DNA of 33,320 nucleotides from JANMDU01 sp031376455 (GTDB taxonomy: Bacteria; Pseudomonadota; Gammaproteobacteria; Burkholderiales; Burkholderiaceae_C). Made by a program: the position numbers and the translations under genes. Of this stretch, positions 7,291 through 14,090 are shown in pieces. The DNA lies in the NCBI GenBank assembly GCA_031376455.1, contig JANMDU010000089.1:1-33320 (forward strand), in the 5' to 3' direction. The stretch's first letter is position 1. Every line of letters starts with the position of its first letter. The notes beneath the pieces are model-generated. The model made no database searches and was not told the DNA's origin. It was given only the letters and a program-made list of their open reading frames with translations.

Positions 7291-7686
7291 TTAGCTCAAT
7301 TTTGGGGGAGCTCGCCCTGGCGGAGGCCAACCATTGAGTACCCAATTGCGTGGCGCAAGCGGCGTATGCACTGCCTGCAAGCTGCTGGGAGTTTGAGGCG
7401 CAGCGTAGGCCAAATTGAGTGGCGCGCCAAAGGTGGGAACAAGAATCGCTAAAGGCGTGTTGCTGCAATGCTTGAGGCTCGTTTCATGGCCAGAGCTCGC
7501 AGAACTATCGGTGGAGACGTAGATTTTCTTGATACCAGCGCCTGTACACAGCACGATTTCAATCTGCTTGCCACTCGCATGTGCTATCAAAACCTTGACG
7601 ACTGGACTGAGTGCAAACCACAAAGCTGCAAGCAAACAGATCGTTAGTGCGCGGCGTTGGCTTAAGAATTGGGCTTGAAATTTCAT
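7291..7686 (-). CDS. DUF2946-like small membrane-anchored/exported protein
   Basis: Protein of 131 residues with an N-terminal hydrophobic segment (about 12-36, LTICLLAALWFALSPVVKVL) followed by a VLCTGAG element and a HETSLKHCSN segment. This pattern resembles the DUF2946 family, in which a short cysteine/histidine motif sits after a signal anchor; the family is often found near metal or copper uptake genes. The last 40 residues are proline-rich and probably disordered. The ATG at 7686 has no strong ribosome-binding site. It is the first gene of the unit with the DUF4399 lipoprotein and cytochrome c, separated from the former by 126 nt. The family assignment is tentative; no reaction can be named. 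Confidence 0.65.
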   Translation of the reverse strand: MKFQAQFLSQRRALTICLLAALWFALSPVVKVLIAHASGKQIEIVLCTGAGIKKIYVSTDSSASSGHETSLKHCSNTPLAILVPTFGAPLNLAYAAPQTPSSLQAVHTPLAPRNWVLNGWPPPGRAPPKLS

Positions 7687-7880
7687 CTGTATCGAAATTA
7701 AGCGATTGTTTCAATGCATTCAACAGTAGTTACCCTGCGAAACGCTTCGTTAATGAGGGGCATCGCTTTGGCAACAAGCCCAGCTGAGTGGAGGTCGAGG
7801 TCGAGGTCGAAGGCGCTACATGAGCGCAAAAGTACAATAGGACTCAAGCGAAAGCGCTAAGGTATTTGAAGGATCAAGAC
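7687..7880. promoter_or_regulatory. Divergent intergenic region upstream of yebC
   Basis: Between the divergent DUF2946-like and yebC genes. A TACAAT at 7833-7838 could be a -10 box for the yebC-purD run, but no convincing -35 lies 16-18 nt upstream. A short tandem GAGGTC repeat (three units) occupies 7791-7808. A ribosome-binding AAGGA lies about 9 nt before the yebC ATG at 7881. Confidence 0.4.
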
Positions 7881-8606
7881 ATGGCAGGCCACAGCAAATG
7901 GGCAAATATTCAGCACCGCAAGGGGCGGCAGGATGAAAAGCGCGGGAAAATTTGGACGCGCGTGATTCGCGAGATCATGGTGGCGGCGCGGCAGGGCGGC
8001 GGAGATTTGGCTGTCAATCCACGCCTGCGCTTGGCGGTTGATAAAGCCAAGGCAGCCAACATGCCCGCCGACACGATCAAGCGCAACATCGACAAAGCCA
8101 CGGGCAATTTGGAAGGCGTGCATTACGAAGAGATTCGGTATGAGGGCTACGGCATCGGAGGCGCAGCGATCCTTGTGGACACGATGACGGACAACAAAGT
8201 GCGCACTGTCGCTGCTGTGCGACATTGCTTTAGCAAACATGGTGGCAACATGGGCGCAGAAGGCGCAGTGGCATTCCAGTTCAAGCATTGTGGCCAAATT
8301 TTGCTCGCTCCCGGCGCAGATGAAGCCAAGGTGATGGAGGTTGCTTTGGAGGCGGGCGCGGATGATGTGATCACGGATGAGGAAGGCGGCATCGAAGTGC
8401 TCACCTCACCACATGATTTTGAAGCAGTGAAAAATGCGATTGAAGCAGCGGGATTCATGCCTGAGATCGCGGAAGTGACGATGCGCGCTGAAAACAATAT
8501 TGCTTTGGCTGGCGATGAAGCCGCGAAGATGCAAAAGCTGCTGGATGCCATCGAAGAAATTGATGATGTGCAAGCCGTTTATCACAACACTGAGATCAAT
8601 TTATGA
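7881..8606 (+). CDS. yebC: YebC/TACO1-family probable transcriptional or translational regulator
   Basis: Protein of 241 residues of the highly conserved YebC/PmpR/TACO1 family. The start at 7881 gives the invariant MAGHSKWANIQHRKGRQD; the in-frame ATG 15 nt upstream lacks this match and is less well placed relative to AAGGA. Other family segments are IMVAARQGGGDLAVNPRLR, YEGYGIGGAAILVD, KHGGNMGAEGAVAFQF and the acidic C-terminal EEIDDVQAVYHN. Relatives have been described as DNA-binding regulators and, for one paralogue class, as factors relieving ribosome stalling. Its stop overlaps the purD start (ATGA at 8603-8606), opening the long housekeeping run. Confidence 0.96.
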   Translation: MAGHSKWANIQHRKGRQDEKRGKIWTRVIREIMVAARQGGGDLAVNPRLRLAVDKAKAANMPADTIKRNIDKATGNLEGVHYEEIRYEGYGIGGAAILVDTMTDNKVRTVAAVRHCFSKHGGNMGAEGAVAFQFKHCGQILLAPGADEAKVMEVALEAGADDVITDEEGGIEVLTSPHDFEAVKNAIEAAGFMPEIAEVTMRAENNIALAGDEAAKMQKLLDAIEEIDDVQAVYHNTEINL

Positions 8607-9901
8607 AAATTCTCGTGATTGGTGGTGGAGGCCGTGAGCATGCTCTGGCTTGGAAATTGGCGCAATCGCCAAAAGTGCAGTGCGTGTATGTTGCGCCCGG
8701 CAATGGCGGCACGGCACTGGATAGCCGATTAATTAACTTAAATCTGCACTCGCCCGGCGAATTATCTGCGTGGGCTGCTACTGAAAAGATAGCACTAACT
8801 GTGGTGGGCCCCGAAGCGCCTTTGGCGGCGGGTGTGGTCGATGAGTTTCGCGCGAAGGGCTTGCGCATCTTCGGGCCCACGAAAGCTGCTGCGCAATTGG
8901 AAAGCTCTAAGGCGTTTAGCAAAGCGTTTATGGCGCGGCATGGCATTCCGACGGCGGAGTTTGAAACCTTTACCGATGTGGCCGCTGCGCATGCTTACCT
9001 TGACCTTAAAGGCGCACCGATTGTGGTCAAGGCTGATGGTTTGGCGGCGGGCAAGGGTGTCGTTGTGGCGATGAGCCTCGCTGAGGCGCATGCGGCTGTG
9101 GACGATATGCTGGCGAGCAATGCCCAAAACAACACATACAGCGTGCAGCATAACGGCGAAGCAAGGGTCGTGATTGAAGAGTTTTTAGCTGGCGAAGAAG
9201 CCAGCTTCATCGTGCTTTGCGATGGAAAAACCGTGACAGCTTTGGCCACCAGCCAAGACCACAAGCGTTTGCACGACGGCGACCAAGGGCCGAACACAGG
9301 CGGCATGGGCGCGTATTCGCCAGCGCCTTGCGTCACGCCGGCAATCCATGCGAAGGCGATGCGCGAGGTCATTTTGCCCACCATCAGAGGCATGGAATCT
9401 GATGGCATCCGCTACACCGGCTTTTTGTATGCGGGATTGATGATCTCACCCGATGGCAAGATCAAAACGCTTGAATTTAATTGCCGCATGGGTGACCCGG
9501 AGACTCAGCCGATTCTGATGCGCCTCAAAAGCGATTTGGTCGATGTGTTGATTGCTGGGGCGGATGGCAAGCTAGATACTGTTGAATTGCAATGGGATCG
9601 CCGTGTGGCGCTCGGCACAGTGCTCGCTGCGCATGGCTATCCGATGAATCCACGCAAGGGGGATATGATTTTCGGTTTGCCATCGGGTGATTCATCGGTG
9701 GGCGATGATGTGGTCGTCTTCCATGCAGGCACGGCGCGCGTTGGCGAGCAAACTCAGGTCAGCGGTGGCCGCGTCCTCAGCGTCACGGCGCTGGCTGATT
9801 CTGTGAAGCAGGCGCAGGCGCGTGTGGCGCAAGTGATCCAGACAATAGGGTTTGATGGGATGCAATACCGGCGCGATATTGGCTATCGTGCGGTGAAGTG
9901 A
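8603..9901 (+). CDS. purD: Phosphoribosylamine-glycine ligase (GAR synthetase)
   Basis: Second step of purine biosynthesis: joins glycine to 5-phosphoribosylamine with ATP. The 432-residue ATP-grasp protein begins MKILVIGGGGREHALAWK and holds VVGPEAPLAAGVVDEFR, KADGLAAGKGVVVAM, TSQDHKRLHDGDQGPNTGG and LEFNCRMGDPETQ, all family signatures covering the N-terminal, ATP-grasp and C-terminal domains. The ATG overlaps the yebC stop. Residues about 51-64 (SPGELSAWAATEKI) are specified by sequence resembling an inverted copy of the dispersed coding repeat, yet the local length matches E. coli PurD as I recall it. A small extra segment near 173-186 (NNTYSVQHNGEAR) also seems longer than in E. coli. 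Confidence 0.97.
   Translation: MKILVIGGGGREHALAWKLAQSPKVQCVYVAPGNGGTALDSRLINLNLHSPGELSAWAATEKIALTVVGPEAPLAAGVVDEFRAKGLRIFGPTKAAAQLESSKAFSKAFMARHGIPTAEFETFTDVAAAHAYLDLKGAPIVVKADGLAAGKGVVVAMSLAEAHAAVDDMLASNAQNNTYSVQHNGEARVVIEEFLAGEEASFIVLCDGKTVTALATSQDHKRLHDGDQGPNTGGMGAYSPAPCVTPAIHAKAMREVILPTIRGMESDGIRYTGFLYAGLMISPDGKIKTLEFNCRMGDPETQPILMRLKSDLVDVLIAGADGKLDTVELQWDRRVALGTVLAAHGYPMNPRKGDMIFGLPSGDSSVGDDVVVFHAGTARVGEQTQVSGGRVLSVTALADSVKQAQARVAQVIQTIGFDGMQYRRDIGYRAVK
8752..8794 (-). repeat. Dispersed coding repeat, probable copy in purD (antisense to gene)
   Basis: The plus strand reads CCCGGCGAATTATCTGCG then TGGGCTGCTACTGAAAAGATAGC. The permease copy reads CCGGCGTATTATCTGCG then TAGAGTGCTATTGATTTCATAG on the same strand. 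Shared blocks CCGGCG.ATTATCTGCGT and TGCTA.TGA are strong, but the 3' part is diverged and the PurD protein is not lengthened, so this is the least secure of the nine. Confidence 0.6.
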
Positions 9902-9920
9902 TTCGTTGACTCAACAACTT

Positions 9921-10018
9921 AAGAACACGGAAGGCACGAAAATTACACGAAAGACACAGAAAATGCACTTGATTTTTCTGTGTTTATCATTGTGCTTCTG
10001 AGATTTCCGTGCTCTACA
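9921..10018. repeat. Intergenic hairpin repeat, copy 2 (purD to acyltransferase)
   Basis: Begins AAGAACACGGAAGGCACGAA with ACACGAAAGACACAGAAAA, and ends ATTTCCGTGCTCT after TTTTTCTGTGTTTATC. It is the same family as 751-846 and 23482-23578. The right arm has decayed more than in the other copies, though the central GACACAGAAAA/TTTTTCTGTGT pairing remains. It fills most of the 130-nt gap after purD. Confidence 0.8.
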
Positions 10019-10031
10019 ACATGGCCGCGAC

Positions 10032-10673
10032 GTGAGCGATTTTCAAAAACCCTACGCCCTCCAATTCCAAGGTAGCCGCGTTGCGCAGTGGCTGCTGAGT
10101 GCCATGGGTTGGCGCGTGGCGTTTGATGGTTTCCCCACCAGTCAAGGCATTGCCGTGGTGTATCCGCACACCAGCAATTGGGATGCGCCTCTGATGTTTT
10201 TGGTGAAATGGGCGGTTGGGGTGCAGGTGATGTTTTGGGGGAAAGACACGCTGTTTAAGATTCCGCTGCTCGGAAGTTGGCTACGTTGGATCGGCGGCGT
10301 GCCCGTTGAGCGCACGTGCAAACATGGCGTGGTGGGCTCGATGATTGAGCAGATGAGAGAGAGAAAAGCACTGAATGAGTATTTTTGGCTAGGTTTAGCA
10401 CCAGAAGGCACAAGAAAATACATTCCCGGCTGGCGCAGCGGTTTTTATCGTGTGGCTGTCAGCTGCGATGTGCCGCTCCTTGTCGTGACGCTGGATTACT
10501 CGCGGCGCGAATGCAAGGTCAATCAATTCGTCAAGCTGACGGGAGATGCGGTGATCGATATGGCGCACGTGGCTGTAGTCTGCGCGCCAGTTCGTGGTCT
10601 GAAGCCCGCAAATATGTCACCTGTCGTGTTGCTCGATGCTGCCATGGATCGGCAGGACACGGTCGTGAAATAA
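10032..10673 (+). CDS. PlsC-like acyltransferase family protein
   Basis: Protein of 213 residues of the glycerol-phosphate acyltransferase superfamily. The catalytic HX4D is seen as HTSNWD at about 46-51 and the substrate motif as APEGTRK near 124-130. It is shorter than typical PlsC and lacks an obvious ligase or transporter domain, so the acyl acceptor cannot be named; the group is usually annotated '1-acyl-sn-glycerol-3-phosphate acyltransferase family'. The start is a GTG at 10032 (MSDFQKPYAL); no strong ribosome-binding site precedes it, and an out-of-frame ATG at 10021 ends across it. It is followed 6 nt later by hemF. Expected at the inner face of the membrane. Confidence 0.85.
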   Translation: MSDFQKPYALQFQGSRVAQWLLSAMGWRVAFDGFPTSQGIAVVYPHTSNWDAPLMFLVKWAVGVQVMFWGKDTLFKIPLLGSWLRWIGGVPVERTCKHGVVGSMIEQMRERKALNEYFWLGLAPEGTRKYIPGWRSGFYRVAVSCDVPLLVVTLDYSRRECKVNQFVKLTGDAVIDMAHVAVVCAPVRGLKPANMSPVVLLDAAMDRQDTVVK

Positions 10674-10679
10674 TATGCC

Positions 10680-11588
10680 ATGAGTATTGAAAAAGTCCGC
10701 ACCTATTTGCTTCAATTGCAAGACAACATCGTTACGACTTTTAGCGGCGTTGATGGATCGAATTTCACGCGTGACAAATGGAAGAAAAGCCCCGGCGAGC
10801 CCTTGCAGGGTGATGGCATCACTTATATCTTGGAGGGCGGCAGTATTTTTGAGCGCGCAGGCTGCGGCTTCTCGCATGTACGCGGCCCCAAGCTCCCCCC
10901 ATCAGCTACACAGCATCGCCCGGAGCTCTCGGGCTCGCCTTTTGAGGCGCTCGGTGTTTCGCTCGTGTTTCATCCTCACAATCCGTATGCGCCCACGGTG
11001 CATATGAATGTGCGTATGCTGGCTGCGCAAACGCCCGATGGCGAGCGTGTTTTTTGGTTTGGCGGAGGGATGGATCTCACGCCATACTACGGCTTTGAGC
11101 AAGACGCGGTGCATTTCCACACGATGTGCAAAATGGCTGTTACACCGTTTGGTGCGGACAAACATCCCAAATACAAAGCATGGTGTGACGAGTATTTTTA
11201 TCTCAAGCATCGCAAAGAACAGCGGGGCATCGGCGGCATCTTCATGGATGATTTCTCCGAGGGTGGTTTTACCAATGGCTTCTCGTTGATGCAATCAATT
11301 GGCAACGCTTTCATACCTGCCTACCTTCCTATTCTTGAACGACGTTGCAGTTTGCCTTTTAAGCAGCGCCAGAGAGATTTTCAGCTCTACAGACGTGGGC
11401 GTTATGTGGAATTCAATCTTGTCTGGGATCGCGGCACGCATTTTGGCCTGCAATCAGGCGGGCGCACCGAATCTATTCTCATGAGCATGCCGCCGATGGT
11501 GAGCTGGGCTTACAAGCGCATGCCGCGTAGCGGTACGCCCGAGCGCGACTTGTATGAGAAATTTCTCGTGCCCAAGGACTGGGTTTGA
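10680..11588 (+). CDS. hemF: Oxygen-dependent coproporphyrinogen III oxidase
   Basis: Converts coproporphyrinogen III to protoporphyrinogen IX in heme synthesis using O2. The 302-residue length is normal. Signature blocks include GGSIFERAGCGFSHVRG, NPYAPTVHMNVRML, FWFGGGMDLTPYY, KEQRGIGGIFMDDF and GRYVEFNLVWDRGTHFGL with GGRTESILMSMPP. The ATG at 10680 follows the acyltransferase stop by 6 nt, and its TGA overlaps the TTG start proposed for nadD, so the run is probably one transcript. Presence of HemF points to aerobic growth. Confidence 0.97.
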   Translation: MSIEKVRTYLLQLQDNIVTTFSGVDGSNFTRDKWKKSPGEPLQGDGITYILEGGSIFERAGCGFSHVRGPKLPPSATQHRPELSGSPFEALGVSLVFHPHNPYAPTVHMNVRMLAAQTPDGERVFWFGGGMDLTPYYGFEQDAVHFHTMCKMAVTPFGADKHPKYKAWCDEYFYLKHRKEQRGIGGIFMDDFSEGGFTNGFSLMQSIGNAFIPAYLPILERRCSLPFKQRQRDFQLYRRGRYVEFNLVWDRGTHFGLQSGGRTESILMSMPPMVSWAYKRMPRSGTPERDLYEKFLVPKDWV

Positions 11589-12223
11589 GCGAAGCTGAGC
11601 CAAAGCGCGTTGCTCCAATGCGAATTGGCATCTACGGTGGCGCGTTTGATCCGCCGCATCTCGCGCATCTTGCGCTGGCGCAAGCTGCGGTGCAGCAATA
11701 TGAATTGGATCAGCTGATTGCCCTGCCCACGGGGCACGCCTGGCATAAAAGCCGCACGTTGACACTGCCCAAGCATCGCATCGCGATGGTCAGATTGGCT
11801 TTTGCTGAGTTAGAGCAAGCGCGCGTCGATATTCGCGAGACGCAGCGCAGCGGGCCAACTTACACATTGGATACTTTGCTAGCGCTGAAAGCAGAGAATC
11901 CAGGCTCCGAGTTGTTTCTGCTGATGGGAGGCGATCAGCTCGCAGCTTTCCCGCATTGGCATCGTTACGAGGAGATTTTGCAGATCGCTACACTTTTAGT
12001 AGCACTCCGCGCAGATTCTATGCCGGCCAATGGCCAAAAAGACCTTAAAAACCAAGGTAAAATCAATAAATCAATTATTTTTTCGACAATTTTCATGCCT
12101 GCCTCGCCCATCAGTGCGACGCAAATCCGCTTGCTGATTGCTGCAAAGCAACCCATTGATCATCTGGTCAAACCAACGGTTGCGCGGTATATTGCTGAAA
12201 ATCGTCTCTATTCCATCACCTAA
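11585..12223 (+). CDS. nadD: Nicotinate-nucleotide adenylyltransferase
   Basis: Adenylates nicotinate mononucleotide to deamido-NAD in NAD synthesis. Motifs are GGAFDPPHLAHLALA (nucleotidyltransferase HxGH-like motif) and ISATQIR (SxTxxR). The frame can open at TTG 11585, overlapping the hemF stop, giving 212 residues, or at ATG 11618 (MRIGIYGGAFD), giving 201; the latter starts closer to the conserved fold, and neither has a strong ribosome-binding site. Residues about 136-150 (TLLVALRADSMPANG) are encoded by a copy of the dispersed coding repeat, placed just after the conserved YEEIL segment, where the family is variable. Confidence 0.94.
   Translation: MSEAEPKRVAPMRIGIYGGAFDPPHLAHLALAQAAVQQYELDQLIALPTGHAWHKSRTLTLPKHRIAMVRLAFAELEQARVDIRETQRSGPTYTLDTLLALKAENPGSELFLLMGGDQLAAFPHWHRYEEILQIATLLVALRADSMPANGQKDLKNQGKINKSIIFSTIFMPASPISATQIRLLIAAKQPIDHLVKPTVARYIAENRLYSIT
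11987..12032 (+). repeat. Dispersed coding repeat, copy in nadD
   Basis: Reads GCTACACTTTTAGTAGCAC then TCCGCGCAGATTCTATGCCGGCCAATG. The FIST copy at 18675 reads GCTACAAATTCAATAGCAC then TCCGCGCTTATTCTATGCCGGCGAATG. The two differ at only a handful of positions over 46 nt despite lying in unrelated genes. It is read in the main frame as ATLLVALRADSMPAN. Confidence 0.9.
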
Positions 12224-12234
12224 AGACTCCTTGA

Positions 12235-12954
12235 ATGGCCACTCAAAAATCCCCCCGCGCATCCTCACACCTGACGCGTAACGCTGCTCCAGCGGGCGCC
12301 GCAGATTCTTCTGGCAAGCGCGATGTCGCTAAGCTCACGAAGGCCATCGTCGACGGCCTAGAAGATGTGAAAGCTCAAAACCTCATGGTGTTTGACACCG
12401 AGCATCTCTCCAGTCTGTTTGAGCGCGTGATCGTAGCCAGCGGCACGAGCAATCGCCAAACCAAGGCGCTCGCCATGAGTGTGCGCGAAGCCGTGGGCGA
12501 AGCCGGTTTCCCCAAGCCGCGCACTGAAGGTGAAGACAACGGAGAATGGATCATTGTGGATTGCGGTGCGGCTGTGGTTCATATCATGCAACCTGCGATT
12601 CGCCAGTATTACCACTTGGAAGATATTTGGGGCGAGAAACCGATGCGCACCAAACACGCTGCGGCAGGTAAGGAAGTCGAGAAGAAGATTTTAGAGACGG
12701 TTTTGAAGCCGAAGAAGGCAACATCAGCCAAGAAATCTGCGCAGACTGCCCCTAAAAGCGTGGCAAATGATGTGTCTGCCAAGAAAGTAGCGGTCAAGAA
12801 ACCCGCCGCGAAGAAGGGTGCTGTGAAAGCTTCGCCACAAGCTGTCGCCAAGAAAGCGGCGGCAAAGAAAGTTGCTGCAAAAAAAGCGCCGGCAAATAAA
12901 GCGCCTGCAAAGAAAGCTTCTGCAAAGTTGCTCGTCAGTAAAAAATCTGTGTGA
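12235..12954 (+). CDS. rsfS: Ribosomal silencing factor RsfS with a lysine/alanine-rich tail
   Basis: RsfS binds ribosomal protein uL14 and blocks subunit joining when nutrients are short. The conserved domain spans about residues 28-135, with KLTKAIVDGLEDVKAQ, FERVIVASGTSNRQTKAL, WIIVDCGAAVVHIM and YHLEDIWGEKP. The protein is 239 residues; plain RsfS proteins are about 105-130. The extra C-terminal ~90 residues are a histone H1-like series of AAKK/APAK repeats, strongly basic and probably disordered, which may bind nucleic acid or ribosomal RNA (inference). A short serine/alanine-rich N-terminal extension is also present. Its stop overlaps the rlmH GTG start (GTGA). Confidence 0.95.
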   Translation: MATQKSPRASSHLTRNAAPAGAADSSGKRDVAKLTKAIVDGLEDVKAQNLMVFDTEHLSSLFERVIVASGTSNRQTKALAMSVREAVGEAGFPKPRTEGEDNGEWIIVDCGAAVVHIMQPAIRQYYHLEDIWGEKPMRTKHAAAGKEVEKKILETVLKPKKATSAKKSAQTAPKSVANDVSAKKVAVKKPAAKKGAVKASPQAVAKKAAAKKVAAKKAPANKAPAKKASAKLLVSKKSV

Positions 12955-13430
12955 GACTGCTGATCATCGCCGTAGGCCAGCGCGTGCCCGATTGGGCGCA
13001 AACCGCTTGGGACGATTACGCCAAACGCTTGCCCAGCGAGATCAAGCTTGAGCTCAAAGCCATCAAAACTGAGCCGCGCACCAACAATAAAAACACCGCT
13101 GCTTTGATGCTCGCTGAGCGCGAGCGCATCGAAGCAGCCATTGCTAAAGAGGCCAAAGGTACGCGAATAGTTGTGCTTGATGAACGCGGCAAAAGCGCGT
13201 CAACCGTGCAACTCGCCGCCCGTTTGACCGAATGGCAGCTCGGCGGCACTGATGTGGCCATCATCATCGGTGGGCCGGATGGCCTCGATCCTGAATTCAA
13301 AAAATCTGCGCAAGAAACCCTGCGCCTCTCAGACCTGACTTTGCCTCACGCCCTGGTGCGCGTGCTGCTGGTCGAGCAGCTCTACCGCGCTTGGTCAGTC
13401 AATGCTGGGCATCCTTACCATCGTGAGTAA
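12951..13430 (+). CDS. rlmH: 23S rRNA (pseudouridine1915-N3)-methyltransferase RlmH
   Basis: SPOUT-class methyltransferase acting on pseudouridine 1915 of 23S rRNA in assembled ribosomes. The 159-residue length is normal for the family. Characteristic segments are MRLLIIAVGQRVPDW, VVLDERGKSAS, the knot motif IIGGPDGLDP, and the C-terminal LLVEQLYRAWSVNAGHPYHRE. The start is GTG at 12951, overlapping the rsfS stop; this position gives the conserved N-terminus. rsfS-rlmH is one of the most stable gene pairs in bacteria. Confidence 0.97.
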   Translation: MRLLIIAVGQRVPDWAQTAWDDYAKRLPSEIKLELKAIKTEPRTNNKNTAALMLAERERIEAAIAKEAKGTRIVVLDERGKSASTVQLAARLTEWQLGGTDVAIIIGGPDGLDPEFKKSAQETLRLSDLTLPHALVRVLLVEQLYRAWSVNAGHPYHRE

Positions 13431-13435
13431 ATATC

Positions 13436-14035
13436 GTGACTAAGCTTATTTACCTAGCCTCACAAAGCCCTCGCCGCGCCCAAATCTTAGAGATGCTGGG
13501 TGTGAAATTTGAGTTGCTTGTTGCTGATGCGAGCGAAGACGCTGAGAGTTTAGAAGCCGTCTTGAAGAATGAAGCGCCGAGCAATTATGTGAAGCGCGTT
13601 ACGGGGCTTAAGTTGGATGCGGCAATCGCGAGGATGAAGCAACGCGGCTTGCCGGCGTTGCCTGTGATTTGTTCGGATACGTCGGTGGCTCTTGGCAAAG
13701 CGATTTATGGCAAACCAGAAAACGAAGCAGATGCCTTGCGCATGCTCAGTGAGCTGCAAGGGCGCACGCATCGCGTGCTTACAGCGGTGGCCATGCAAAA
13801 CGGGAAGAAGCGTGTGGAGGCGCTTTCCGTTTCTAAAGTGACGTTTGCTCTGATGACGCGGGGGCAGATCAAATCCTATGTGGCCAGCGGCGAGCCCATG
13901 GGCAAGGCCGGTGCTTATGCGATTCAGGGCAGGGCGGCGGCTTATGTGAGCCACATTAGCGGCAGCTACAGCGGCATCATGGGTCTGCCTATGCACGAGA
14001 CAGCGCTGTTGCTGCATCAGCTCAATATCGCCTAA
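13436..14035 (+). CDS. maf: Maf-family nucleotide pyrophosphatase
   Basis: Maf/YhdE-type house-cleaning enzyme that hydrolyses non-canonical or selected nucleoside triphosphates (dTTP/UTP for the YhdE branch) to the monophosphate. The 199 residues begin LIYLASQSPRRAQILEMLG, the conserved phosphate-binding start. They continue with VICSDTSVAL, where most members have ADT, the motif KPENEADALRML, and the C-terminal GAYAIQGRAAAYVSHISGSY with GIMGLP. The start is GTG at 13436, 5 nt after rlmH. Substrate preference is inferred from the family branch only. Confidence 0.93.
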   Translation: MTKLIYLASQSPRRAQILEMLGVKFELLVADASEDAESLEAVLKNEAPSNYVKRVTGLKLDAAIARMKQRGLPALPVICSDTSVALGKAIYGKPENEADALRMLSELQGRTHRVLTAVAMQNGKKRVEALSVSKVTFALMTRGQIKSYVASGEPMGKAGAYAIQGRAAAYVSHISGSYSGIMGLPMHETALLLHQLNIA

Positions 14036-14090
14036 TTCTTTTTTTTCGCCTTGCGCTGCGCTTGTCAGTTTTTGCGTTACCTTCGTAGCC

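Noticed and set aside
7791..7808. Tandem GAGGTC repeats upstream of yebC.
   Set aside because: Only three short units, with no link to a promoter or known site; probably simple-sequence drift.
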